Below the pieces are notes generated by a model. It searched no databases. It worked only from the letters and a program-made list of their open reading frames with translations, and had not been told where the DNA came from. 64,000 nucleotides of DNA from Ziziphus jujuba (Eukaryota; Streptophyta; Magnoliopsida; Rosales; Rhamnaceae): NCBI RefSeq assembly GCF_031755915.1, contig NC_083382.1, forward strand, positions 5,890,001-5,954,000, in the 5' to 3' direction. Position 1 is the first letter of the stretch, and each line of letters begins with the position of its first letter. Below, in pieces: positions 38,037 through 49,889 of the stretch. Both the position numbers and the translations under genes were made by a program.

Positions 38037-41000
38037 ATGGACGAGAATTCTGCGATAATCGAAGCAATTCTCAAGGAAGAAGAGGAAGAAGCAAAAAAAG
38101 ACAGAAGGATAGAAAGGAAGGACGACGACGCCGCTTATGCCTGGCAAACGGTGTCGTATCAGAAACGTAAGAGGAAGCCGTCGAAGCCGCCGGTGCCGGA
38201 GACCATTCCCGATCTCCCTAACGGTTCCGGCGTTACCGACGTGTTCCGGTCGGTCGAGCAGCGTTCGGAGGAACGACGGAGGAGAGCTATGGAGTCTCGG
38301 AGGGAAGCCGATGCTGTTGGTGATACCGCTGTCGCCGGATCGAAGCGGCATTCCGATGGTGCTGATACTGATGATGAAGAAGCGTCTGCGGCTCAGAATG
38401 GAGGTGGTGGCGAGGTGGAGAAAGCAAAGGTGAAGAAACCGAAGAAACCGAAGGTTACGGTGGCTGAGGCGGCTTCGAAGATCAAAGTAGTTGATCTCGA
38501 AGCTTTTCTTGCTGAAATCACTGTGAGTCGTTGCTTGCTTCAGTTTTTGATGTTTTTTTTTTTTTTTTTTTCTTTTTTTATGAAACTGATCTGTTGGTTG
38601 TATTATTCGTTTTCAAGGATTCCGGATTGAATTGTGTCTATTGGTTGTTGTTTTCTTTGTCTCTTTTGCTTAGGCTTCTTATGAATCGAAAGAAGATGTA
38701 CAGCTCATGCGTTTCGCTGATTATTTCGGTCGAGCATTTGCCTCTGTCAATGCCGCCCAGTTTCCATGGTTGAAGACTTTCAAGGAATCTACTGTTACAA
38801 AGTTGGTTGATGTGAGTGTTCCCCCCCCCCCCCCCCCCCCCCCCCCCTCTCTTGAAATTTCACTGTTACTGTTTCGTACAATGTTAAATGGATGGCTTTT
38901 AGCATTGCAAATTGGATATTGGAGAAAAAAGATTCAGGGGGAAAATGTTTTGAATGTTGTAATTTATTTTCAGGCCTACAGTATTTTTCCGTGAAATGCA
39001 TTTAAGCTTTTTGATCAACTTCATGAAATGATATTATATTATGGTTCCACATGCATGAAGATACTTTAACAACCTAATGTTAAATGTATTATGATGGATG
39101 TTTGTAATCATAAATGTGGTCATCACAGGGTATGCCGGCAAATCAATTTTATTCCTATCTTCTAGTCATACGATCTTTTGGGTAGATTTTAAATGGTTAA
39201 CTGATATTTAACTACTACAATACAAAACAGATCCCTCTTTCTCATATATCTGGAGATGTTTACAAGACATCAGTTGATTGGATTGGCCACAGATCTCCTG
39301 AAGCACTTCGTTCCTTTGTGCTGTGGTTATTAGATAGCATTCTTGCAGACCTTGCAAGCCATCAAGGAACTGTTAAGGGATCCAAAAAGGTTGCAAAACA
39401 AGCACCATCAAAGTCTCAGGTAAATCTTGGTCGTATAATATTTTGTAACCATGTAGTGGTAAATTGTAGCGTATGGTGTCTTGATGTTCGGGGAGATGAC
39501 ATGAACATGATTATAATGCTTGGAGGAAGACATGAAGTATTTGGATGGTCTTCTGTTAATGAGATGATCCGTTGAGCATGCTTTTGCATTAAAAATAATT
39601 TTAGTTCGAAACTATTAGGACTATGACATCATTTTTAAAACTTAAGTTGATAGGAGATGTATCCAACTCCTTATATCAAGCTACTGAAAACGTGAATTTA
39701 ACTCTCCCTCATGTGTAGGCTCATACAACAATGCATGGGGTCTTTCTTACACGCCCTAGACAATAAATTATTAGAATTTAGGTTAGTAAGATTAAAAGAT
39801 TAGACCGAATACACTAGGCTTTGATGGTATGTGAAGCTATTATCGATATGAAAAAGCTTAAGCGAATGGAAAGTAAACCCATATATGTTTTTCAAGCTTG
39901 CAAAAACACCAACTTAACAACAAAAATGGGTGTGCAAGTGATATGCATGTACTCCACATAGAAGTATCTTATAATTCAAATTTACATAGGGATATAAATC
40001 TCCCTCAAATAGTGGCACATAGGTCGAAGTGATTATCATAGACTACAAATGTGCTTCCATAGGTCCACGGTTCATTTAGCTTTCCCCTTAAAGAACTAAA
40101 ATCATAAAGTGAGATTTTAACATTTAAAACACTGTCAATCAATTTTCATTTGTGTTTCCTTTGTTTTAATCAATATCAAGAGTTACCTGATAGATGCTTT
40201 GAAATATATATATACATGTGTGTGTGTGTGTGTGTGCGTGTATGTGTGCAAGCACTTCAAGCAATAAATATATACAAATAAATGAAAGTTTGAGTAGGTT
40301 TCTTTTTATTAGTTAAACAATAATCTCATATAAATTTTCCCATGGGTTACACAAAGAAATTTGAACTTGTTGACAATGTTTAAAGTATATGCATACATTT
40401 GAAAATATTTTTTGTCTTCATGACAAATGAACTCTAAAATTTATGTTCTTTTTCATGTTTATTGTCATTTGAAGTGATAAGGCCTCCTTTTTGAAGTTTG
40501 AAGTTGTTGAACAGTTCCATTCAAAAGGAGGCTTCATGTTCATTGAAAGAAAAAATGAGCAGATCCATATCCATATTCTATATAATTTGCTTTATTTTGG
40601 AAGTGATGGGAAGACCAGTATATGTTGCCTGGATGTCAAATTCTTGGTTCACTTTGGACGTAGCTTATGCTTTTAACATTCTTAACTCTTTGGATTTAGC
40701 TTACCCAAATGCGGTATATGCTATGTGGTTGTTTGCACTTTTAATATATTAATCATGAAATTGTGGTTTCTTTCAAATTTTCGCAAACTAGTGATTAATG
40801 ACCAAGTTGGAATAACTCTGGAGGTGCAGGTTGCCATATTTGTTGTCTTAGCAATGACATTGCGGCGGAAGCCCGATGTATTGATCAGTTTATTACCTGT
40901 AATGAGAGAAACTTCAAAATATCAAGGGCACGATAAGCTTCCGGTTGCTGTGTGGTCAATAGCTCAGGTGAGTAGGTGAATATAGTTTATTTTCAAATGT

Positions 41001-42784
41001 TCCTAAAGAAACGAACTATTGTTATCTGGAAATGATTTTTTGAGCATGGAATTGGAACTTTGGTTTAGGCCTCTCAAGGAGATCTAATTGTGGGGTTATA
41101 CATGTGGGTACATCTTCTGTTGCCCTTGATGGGTAGCAGATCATCTTGTAATCCACAGTCCAGAGACTTGATTTTGCAGTTAGTGGAGAGGTTAGGACAC
41201 CTTGTGATCAACATAATTTTATTTCCTCCATCTTACATTTGTACGAATGCCTGAATTCTTAATCACATTTGTTGATCTGATTTTTCTTCTCTCACATTTT
41301 TTTGATTGGTTATCAGAATTCTGTCTACTCCTAAATCTCGTCCTATTCTATTAAATGGTGCTGTCAGAAAGGGGGAGCGCCTAGTGCCACCATCATTTCT
41401 TGACCTTTTGATGAGAATCACTTTTCCTGCCCCTTCAGCCCGAGTTAAGGTGGATATCATTTGGGAGCATTTGCAGTCTCTCTTATTTTGAGGTAATCAA
41501 ACAGCATTTTTTCTCAAAAAGTTCATGTTGTAACATGTTCCCTTTGTCAAGGCAACGGAGAGGTTTGAAGCTGTTTATCCACTCTTAAAAGAGATTGCCC
41601 TTGCTGGTTCCCCAGAAAGTAAAGCGATGAAGCAAGTTATACAGCAAATATTGAACTTTTTAGTCAAAGCTATTGAAGAAGGTAATTCTAAACTCAAAAC
41701 TGCTTTCCTTTCTTTTCTATTCTCTCCTTGAATTTATATTTGGAAGAAAGAGCTTCGAGGCACTTCCTATTGGAGATTAAAACACTAAACTTTTACAGAG
41801 ATCCCTGAACTGTCTAAAGAAGCAAGTGACATTTTTATATGGTGCTTGAAGAGAAACTCAGAATGTTATAAACAATGGGTGAGTTTTGGGGTTAAACTTT
41901 TTTTGGGTACTTAATATGGTGCTGATTCTTTCATAACATGCAAACACTGTTAAGTTGTGTTGTTTACCTGTTAAATTCCTGGGAACAGGACATGTTGTAT
42001 CTGGACAATCTAAAAGCGAGTGTTGTCATCCTGAGTAAGCTGAATAAGGAATGGAAGCAGTTCACTGTCAAACATGCTCGTGATCCTTTAAACGAAATCT
42101 TGAAGAGTCTCAAGCAGAAGGTAAGGCTTATTGAGAAATTATAGATGAGTTATGCAGAATTTTAATTTTAATCTTGTTAGTTATATACCACTGAATGTGA
42201 AATGTCCTGACATAGGTAATCTGGAACCTTCATTTTACTGTTGTTAAGTCCTTACCTCCTTCCTTTTTCCAGTTCACTGGTTATAATTTTGCATTATGTT
42301 CTACTCAGTTTTCCTAGTTTAAGTAGGTTTTGTTGTATTTGTCTATTTGGTTTCTCTTTTACTGTTGGTTGTTTACTTATAAATAGGATTCACTTTAATG
42401 CTATTGGAGATGCAAGAATTGATAGTTATTGAATAAAGCTGTTCTTCACAGTACACTGTTGATCTGATTTTTAATCTTCCATAACCATTTAATCTTTCTT
42501 TCAGCAAATTCTTAATGGTGTGTGCCTCACCTTTTATTTATATTATTATTATTATTTTTCACTGGGTTATATAGAACGCAAGGGCATTGGCAGAGGAAGA
42601 AGACAGTGGCCGCTGTGCGTTGTTGAAAGATGCAGAATTGGATTGCAAAATGCTTTACATACGAATAAATAATCGCCAAATACGGAAGAAGTTCATCTAC
42701 GTTTTGTGTGGGTTCCTAGTTGTCAGTATTACAGTTAAGATCCTAAGCCTGCCAATGTTTGGAGGATATCTACAAAAATCCTAA
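38037..42784 (+). CDS. TMEM214-like membrane protein (DUF2359), ten exons
   Basis: Exons: 38037-38522, 38674-38811, 39231-39419, 40830-40967, 41069-41190, 41317-41449, 41552-41681, 41799-41878, 41989-42120, 42575-42784. All have GT/AG borders and the phases join to 1758 nt, or 585 residues. The N-terminal 160 residues are charged and Lys/Glu-rich (KRKRKPSKPP, KVKKPKKPKVTV). The DUF2359 body follows (FADYFGRAFASVNAAQFPWL, IPLSHISGDVYKTSVDWI, MTLRRKPDVLISLLPVMR, EASDIFIWCLKRNSECYKQW). A C-terminal hydrophobic helix spans about 556-574 (FIYVLCGFLVVSITVKILS). The length matches plant homologues such as At1g70770. Animal TMEM214 is an ER protein linked to ER-stress caspase-4 recruitment; the plant role is not known to me. 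The start is the first ATG after a GA-rich leader. Intron 2 begins with a C27 run. Confidence 0.93.
38821..38847 (+). repeat. C27 homopolymer at the start of TMEM214 intron 2
   Basis: Exon 2 ends at 38811 and the intron reads GTGAGTGTT followed by 27 C. The complementary strand is G27. Confidence 0.95.
40216..40250. repeat. (TG)n microsatellite in TMEM214 intron 3
   Basis: TG dinucleotides with a few interruptions, in the long intron between 39420 and 40829. That intron otherwise shows no structure. Confidence 0.85.
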
Positions 42785-44185
42785 GGTTTCACACTTGCCT
42801 TGAACTTTTTACTTTCTCTCTTATAAATAGGGGACACCAAAGGTTTAATCATAAATCCGGCACAGTTAAGCGAGATGGTCTATGAGAATATGGATAGAGG
42901 ATATATCCATAGGGCTTTACTAAAATTAGAAATGAAGAGTTAGAAACTAAGTGTGGATTGACCTATACCAGGGCGCTGATGTATCTGGTTTTTCAGTATA
43001 ATGTTTGAGGGCTTTTTTTTTTTGGGGACTAATATGTGGTTTGGTTTTTGGGATTGTTGTTATGTTCTGTTCTTTTTGCTTTTAAAAGAAATATATATAT
43101 GTAATATAAATATTTGGCCAAAAGTTGAACGTTCAAAAGTGGAATTGAAACTCAAATAACTTCAATTATTTGGCTATGTGTTGTTCATATATATTAAGCT
43201 TGTTTATAGTTCTCAATCAGATAGCCTTCCTAAGTTTGTTTTTAATTGAAACTTTTGGAGGGTTTTAAGCAATTTGCAAAAAGCCTAACGCAGTCAAATT
43301 CTTCCTTGTGCAACTAAACTAATATTTTTATTAAAGCCTATTTCATAAATCTATTTGAAGAACCATTTTTCAACATTGGTATAGCTATTTCTCTCTAAAT
43401 TTCATTTGCTTTGTTTTGTTGAATTTCACTGTTTCAATTCCAAAGAGGTTGAATTAGCCTACTGCGCCACCATTTTCTGGTGGAGAAAATGAAAGATGCT
43501 CATTTAGTTGCTCAAAAATCTGGATTTTTATTTATTTATTTATTTTACGATATCTGTGAAGTAAAAAGTATAAGAATATTCCAAAAGTGTAAAAAACTGT
43601 AGAATAAAAGATTTTGATTGGACATCATTCGCATAAATTAATCTCTTTTGAGATATTTGTTATCCATTTTGATGTCCAAAAGAGGGGTCTGATCTGATAT
43701 GAAACTATGCAGCCGGCATATCTTATCTGAATCTTTTCCATCTGATATTTTTAATTAAATTTTTTTGGCAACTGAGAGAGCGCATTTCTTTCAAATCTCC
43801 CTTTAAAGTGTTATAAAATTTGAAATATATAACTGAGGAATTACATATAAAATTCAAAATACAACCCATTTGGTCTTCGAATTTATAATTTCATGTTAAC
43901 GTTAAGAAAACATTTTGGGGTAGCTATCCCCATAAGTTAAAATAGAAAGCTTTTTTTTTTTTTTTGGTCTATGCAATATGAAAGTTACAATAATATTACA
44001 GTTTTAAATTTATTTATTAAATAATATAATAATATTTAATTAATTAAAGTTTTTACTTTTCATTTTTTAAAAGTTATACGCATATCAATTAATAAAATAT
44101 TAACACCGTTTGAAAAAATATTTTAGTGCCTACAATGCTATTGTAAAGTGTGTATAGTGTGTATATATATATATATATGTGTGTG
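42785..44185. other. intergenic downstream of TMEM214
   Basis: Likely includes the TMEM214 3' UTR to about 43080. It is AT-rich, with a TA/TG microsatellite at 44161-44184 that abuts the left end of the MULE. No gene seen. Confidence 0.5.
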
Positions 44186-44586
44186 GAGATTGGCTATGAA
44201 GTGAGATTTCTCACATGTAATGGTGTGAGATGCCGTTTACTCTAACTCCCGTTTAATTTGGCACTGCACACTTATTGAAACATGCACTGCCATTTGAAAA
44301 AAAAAAAAAAAAAAAAATTCTGGCAGAAGAGAAGAGAACCCACGTGCCTGGCACCCTTTTTCAACCAAAAAAAAAAAAAAAAAAAAAATTGTGCAGAGAA
44401 GAGAACCCACGGTGCAGAGAAGAGAAGAAGAACCCACAGTGCAGAGAAGAACCCACGCCCAGCAGCTTCAGCTGTAAACCAAATCCGCCAGCCGCCAGCA
44501 CCTATGCTTAGATTTTTTGATCTAGGATCTGATTGGTGTGATTAATTTAGTGTGTTTTTTCTACTTTGATGTTGAATTTCCATCCT
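44186..44586 (+). repeat. left terminal inverted repeat of the 44-53 kb MULE
   Basis: Matches the complement of 53027-53513. It contains A21 (44297-44317) and A22 (44367-44388) tracts and three near-copies of GCAGAGAAGAGAACCCAC (about 44392-44455). It lacks about 90 bases present in the right copy, in the region of 53110-53200. Confidence 0.88.
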
Positions 44587-45549
44587 TTCATTCGACTTTA
44601 ATTTGCCTTTTTTATTTATTTTTTTTTCTGAGTTTGAATGGCAGGACAATTGTTTTCTGAGTTTTTTCTGAGTTTTAATTTTTTTAATAGTTCTAGAGCT
44701 TTACAAATTGTACTAGTACCAATTCTGGGAAAATCGTATAGTGTGAAAAATGCAACATTTCCATTCTAATGGAACCAAACTCGCTACTTTAGGCCACAAA
44801 ATCATTGTATGGACAGAGAAAATATCCCATATTCAGAGGTATAAATTAAAGGTATTGCCACTAACTGTAAAAGCTAGGAAATAACTTATCACCAAGCATA
44901 TAACTCAAATTATGTTACATGAAGTGTATTAACTAAAGAGTACCAACCATTTCAGCTCAGACAATAAAAGTAACAGCCAACCAGTTTTCATAATCTTAGT
45001 CTGAACGGAAAAATCAGCCAAAAAAACAAACATGTAAGTTTTGAAATGACAGATGCAATGGCAAGTGGGCTGTTGAGAGAAGTGACTTTACATGCATATT
45101 AAAATTCTACATTCATAAATGGTCATGCAATTTAGTAAACTGAGATAGTAAATTACATAAAACCATCCCAGTGAGAAGCAAAAGAGAAGAGAAAACAAAC
45201 TGGAATAGTGAAATACCCTTAAAGATAAACATTGGCAATAGTAATACCTAAGAAACAGCTATAAAGAAGTTTAGTTTACAGAAGCAGACCCACACAGCTT
45301 GAAGAAATTGTTGCTCCGAAATTATATTAATGGTGTTATTTTAAGACAAATGTCAATTCATTTGCGGGTCAATTTCCATACAAGAATTTGATTTCATATA
45401 AGCAAATGTTTGTGGAAATATAAGAATAATTTCTTATTTGACTTTTACATTTAGACAACAGTTCTTCATACTATATTGCACTTATTCATTATACCATCAT
45501 TATCTTGATCATTTTTCACTTGGACCTATGGGAGTTTGTGCAGGCCATC
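44587..45549. other. MULE interior, left part, non-coding
   Basis: AT-rich sequence between the left TIR and the solo LTR. No ORF or family motif recognised. Confidence 0.5.
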
Positions 45550-48500
45550 TGTAACACCCCGTTCCAAAGTACAACGGAAATTTTCCAACTTTGACCGAGG
45601 TTGACCGTTGACCGTTGACCATTGATCGAAGGGGTCAAAAGTTGACTTTTTTATTCGGATAGAATTCTAGGTTGACTGAGATACCGTTACGAAGTACACA
45701 TTGGCATGAGTTCGTAGAGTAGTAGCACGTCGAAAATGGAGCTACGGTTTGAAAGTTATGGGCAAAACAAGTCGAGGTGCAAACTGTCCAAAAGGTGTCG
45801 GGAGTTGACTTTTTATTGTTGTATAATTTTATTTTGACTATTGTATGGTTGTAAAGTACTCGTCGGTACGAGTTCATAGACTAGCGGCACGCTTAAATTG
45901 GACATCTGGTTAAAAAGTTATGGACGTGTGAAGTTTTCCGACTACCGTAATATTTTAATATTTTTTATTGGGGAACAGTAAAATGCCACATGTCGACATC
46001 TGAGAGGTCCACATGGGTGAACAGTGTCACCCACGATGGTTTTTATTTTGGCAAAACGGGGGGAAGGAGAGAGAAGGAGAGAGAGGAGAGAGAGAAACGA
46101 CTGGCCACCACCGGTTGGCCACCGTCTGACCACTGGAGGGCCACACGCGCCGGCCAGACAGGAGCGCCTCTCCATTTCCGACCGACCACCCAAATCTCAC
46201 GGCCAACTGACCGGCGTCGCGCCCGGATCGGAGCGTTTTCCGGCGACGGCGATTTTTCCCCTCCACCACCGGCCACCGCCGATTTGCCCAGTTTCTAGCC
46301 ACCCCAAGCTACACGCGCCTGACCGGTCTCTCACCCATGGGAATTCCGACCTACCCACCAAATTTCACGGCCATCGGACCTCCGACGCGCCGTGATCGGC
46401 GTATTTTCCGGCGAGGGGCCGAAAATTTTCAAACCCAGATCTCTTCGCCGTCCAGCCTCCGTTTGCCTCACCGCCGGTCCTGTTGGAACCCTCTCCCCTC
46501 GATCTACAAAACCCCCCAAAATCTCAGCCATCGGCCACCGGACGCGCCGCATCCGGCGATTATTGCCGGTGACCTTGGCAGCTCGCTGGAAATCACTGTT
46601 CCGGCGAGTACCCAGTTGCATCGCCGGTCCCTCTCCACTAATTCTGACCCTCTGAATCCAAATCCGGTGTCCTTTTCCTCCAATTCGCCACGGTTTAGGA
46701 GAATCGAGGCTCTAAAGGCCGAAAGCTTTCCGGCGAGATTCCGGCCACCTCGGGTCCGATCTCCTGGAAGTAAGACCGGATTCGTAATCCTTGTCATTCA
46801 AGCTTCGATTCGGTATATAATTTGCGTATTTTGGATAACGTTTGTGTTAGGCCCCCGGGTACCGAGTATTATTTACTCGAATAAAATATTAATTTATTTA
46901 AGATGTGTAATGTTGTTGTTCTAGGAGCACGGGTGAGTGGTGGAATTGATCCCATGGAGGATCTTGGATTAATTGCGTATTCCAGGTGAGTGACCCACTT
47001 TTAAAAATATTTTGGGCCAATTAATTATATTTAATTGGTGTTTAATTGATATTTGGAATTATGCTCATATGGTGCAATTTAATTATAATTGTGGAAAAAT
47101 TATTGTTTTATAAGTACGTATATGTTGTTGGTGCTAAACGTAAATTTTGGGTTATTCAAAAATCCCGATTTTTATTATGGTGATTTAATTTTATTTATTA
47201 CGCATGAGCAATGTACTTTCAGTAATAAATCGTATGTGGTTTTAATATTATTTTTGGGCATAATTGGTTTAAATATTTTAAGAAAATTATTTGTTTAATT
47301 GGTGTTTTAAATTTTATAATTATGCCTGTGGAATATTATTTGATGGATTTTGTGATTTGAGAAAACTTATTTTTATATTGTTATCGATGGTTTCATACTG
47401 GGTATGTTAAAGGAAAATATGTGGGATTGTGAAATTGAATATTGGTATATTTTCCACAGTAATTTTTGAAAAATCAGTACAGTAATAATTAATTTAATAA
47501 TCATTTTAGACGTACTCATACAGTATTGGTGTTCCGGTGTATATGTGGTTAGCGCACAAGTTATTATGTCTCCCATGAGTTGCCATTGGACTGAGGGTAG
47601 GCAAGTTTTATAGTGCACATAGCCGCCCCCCTCCTTGGCCGGGATGACAGTTTTAGCAGCAGTACTGTCGGGACGCCGAAGTGCCGTATGTAAGTTTCTC
47701 TCTTTAATCTCCCCGCCAGTCGGTGCTCGGGACGCTGGGTATCGGAGGGCATCACTGGTATATGGTGTGGTGCGTCAAGTATAAATTTTCAGATAGAAAT
47801 TTCAAACCCCAAAGTATTCAAAAATTGTTTATTATATTTTATTACATTTTATTTATATTTGGGGTATTTATCTATTGTTTATTAAATTAATTGATCCCTT
47901 GGTTTTCGGGAAACACGAATATCGGATTTTGTGAAAATGTTTTAAAAGGGGAACATTTCCAACAGAGTGAATAGTGAGGGTTTTGAGAGAAAATATCACT
48001 TCAATTGTTATTATTATTTATTTATTTAATTGTTGATATTAATTAAATTCCTTTATTTGTTATATTATTAATATTAAAGGTGTTCAGTAGATATGGTCAC
48101 TCACTGAGATGATTAGCATATCATGTTTTTAAATTCCGTTCCTCTAGGTCTAGGTTGGGAGACATTGATCGTCCGGGGCAAACTCGACGTCTCGGTTTTT
48201 TGCTGAAAGTCCAAGAAGTATTTCTTCTTTTTTTCCTCTTCATCTTGTATTACTTCTTTATCTCATCGTATTAATTCCACATTTATTTGTATAATGCTCT
48301 ATATACTGTATTGGACATGTAGTTATTATTTATGCACTGAGTTGCTGTTATTCTTTGAAGTGCTTTAAATTTGTGGAAAGAAATTGTAGTAACGTGTGAG
48401 GAATAAGGGGATGTATATAGAAGTGTGTTTTCAGTGCATGAAATTTTTGGTTAGTCCTACCCTTAGGGGAAGTGCTGCCGGATTTTCCGTTTGAAGGTTC

Positions 48501-48567
48501 GGTAGTATTTTCCTGGGATCAGGGCTTGTCTAGGGTTCCGGTGAGGAATTTTGGATGGATCCTGACA
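45550..48567 (+). mobile_element. solo LTR, 3.0 kb, probably Ty3/gypsy
   Basis: Starts TGTAACACCCCG and ends GATCCTGACA (TG...CA). It is flanked by the 5-bp duplication CCATC at 45545-45549 and 48568-48572. No primer-binding site, gag or pol adjoins either end, so this is a single LTR left by recombination. The TGTAACACCC start is common in long LTRs of plant Ty3/gypsy elements. The 46000-46800 part is GC-rich, so long overlapping Pro/Arg/Ser-rich ORFs occur in several frames there; they look compositional. Tandem TTGACCG motifs lie near 45595-45620. Confidence 0.85.
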
Positions 48568-48689
48568 CCATCGTTCTCTGTATTAGTATGTTTGCTTTTT
48601 CTAGTTATTTCTATAAATTATGACAGTGTTTTGCACAGCTTTGTTTGTGATTGTCATTTGCACAGCCTCAATGTCAACATCCAGTATAA

Positions 48690-49150
48690 ATGAAAGTATT
48701 TGGCAACAAAAGTGTCCTTGTGGTGGGTATATGAAACTATAGACATCTCATTCGGGGAAAAAAAAATCCAAATAGAAATTTTGGAAATGCTATAATAATA
48801 AGGTAAATATAAAAAATTATATATGATCTTGTGTTGCGAAATTAAATGATCAATTATTTATTAACTATATGAATGTTATGCAGGATGGTAAATATTGTGG
48901 AAAGTTTATATGGGATGATGAAATACATTGTACACATGGAAACATGAACAAAATGGAGACAGAAATGCTGGTTAATGAAATGGCTAGTCTAAATAATAAT
49001 GTAAAGGAGTTGAATTATAATGTCAAGTGTCTACTTAGAATCTTGACAAAAAAACTGCAACATCAAAGGAAAAGCGATTATGAATGGAGATTACTAAATG
49101 TTATTGTTATAGCTACAATATCAATTTGTTATTTTTATAAGAATATGTAG
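48690..49150 (+). pseudogene. GRF zinc-finger protein with C-terminal helix, degenerate
   Basis: The first exon (about 48690-48805) reads KCPCGGYMKL, TAG, TSHSGKKKSK, TAG, KFWKCYNNK. A GT donor follows and a TTATGCAG acceptor ends at 48882. The second exon gives DGKYCGKFIWDDEIHC, a coiled-coil-like segment (METEMLVNEMASLNNNVKEL) and the hydrophobic end NVIVIATISICYFYKNM. The order CPCG, WKC, YCGxFxW, coiled coil, membrane helix is that of the small plant GRF-finger proteins of the At4g04775 type. Two in-frame TAG codons break it. It lies inside the MULE, upstream of and convergent with the FAR1-like gene. Its contribution to the element is unknown. Confidence 0.65.
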
Positions 49151-49889
49151 ATTTATTAGAAATGATATGTAATGATTTGCACTTGAAAGTATGTTTGACA
49201 ATTATTAGAGGAATTTGAAGCAATATTTTCTTCTTCTTTTTTTTCTTTTTTGCTTATTAGACAAAGTTTGATTAATGAAAATTAATGTAATCTACCAGGA
49301 AAGGGTAAGGCCTAACAAGAATGAAAATTCTCATAATATTTTCGTATTCAAGTTGCTACAAATTTTCGAGAGCGAAATAAAGAGTGAGAGGAAAGAGATC
49401 AAAATATGTTTAAAAAACTACAAAAAGAAAAGAAAAATTATAATCGGCCACACATTACACATAGTTCTCGTACATTACACATAGTTTTCATACAACCAGC
49501 CTTCACGATATGACAATCTCCATGGTCCTGCTGCTCTTCACGATATGACAATTATGATGTTTTAGCACTATGTAAATTTGATCCTATAAAAAAATAACAT
49601 TAAAAGGATTCAAATTACCAGCATAATAAAAAGCTTATGTTTAGGCATATATACGAAATTACCAGCATGAGAAGTTAAATCATCATCTTCACTTGCCGAA
49701 TTGGAATTGATGTCCTGATCATACATTGTGGATCTATATGATAAAAAAATAAAATATATATTACAAAGCTGAAAAATTATATGAATAAAATTATCTTATA
49801 TATATATATAATTAATACTAATAAACATGATCTTTCTTGCTTAATATATATTTCTAAGAGAGAATCTCATATATTTACCTTTCTTGCAA
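49151..49889. other. spacer between the GRF-like and FAR1-like pseudogenes
   Basis: AT-rich. The phrase TTCACGATATGACAAT occurs twice, near 49502 and 49537. It likely holds the 3' ends of two convergent genes. No further gene seen. Confidence 0.5.

Noticed and set aside
45942..46924. Overlapping Pro/Arg/Ser-rich ORFs up to 195 codons on both strands
   Set aside because: They lie in the GC-rich part of the solo LTR, open in several frames at once, and have no recognisable domain or splice context.
46337..46924. Solo LTR region as a host gene with exons
   Set aside because: The segment is bounded by TG...CA and a CCATC target duplication at exact positions, which a transposon remnant explains better.
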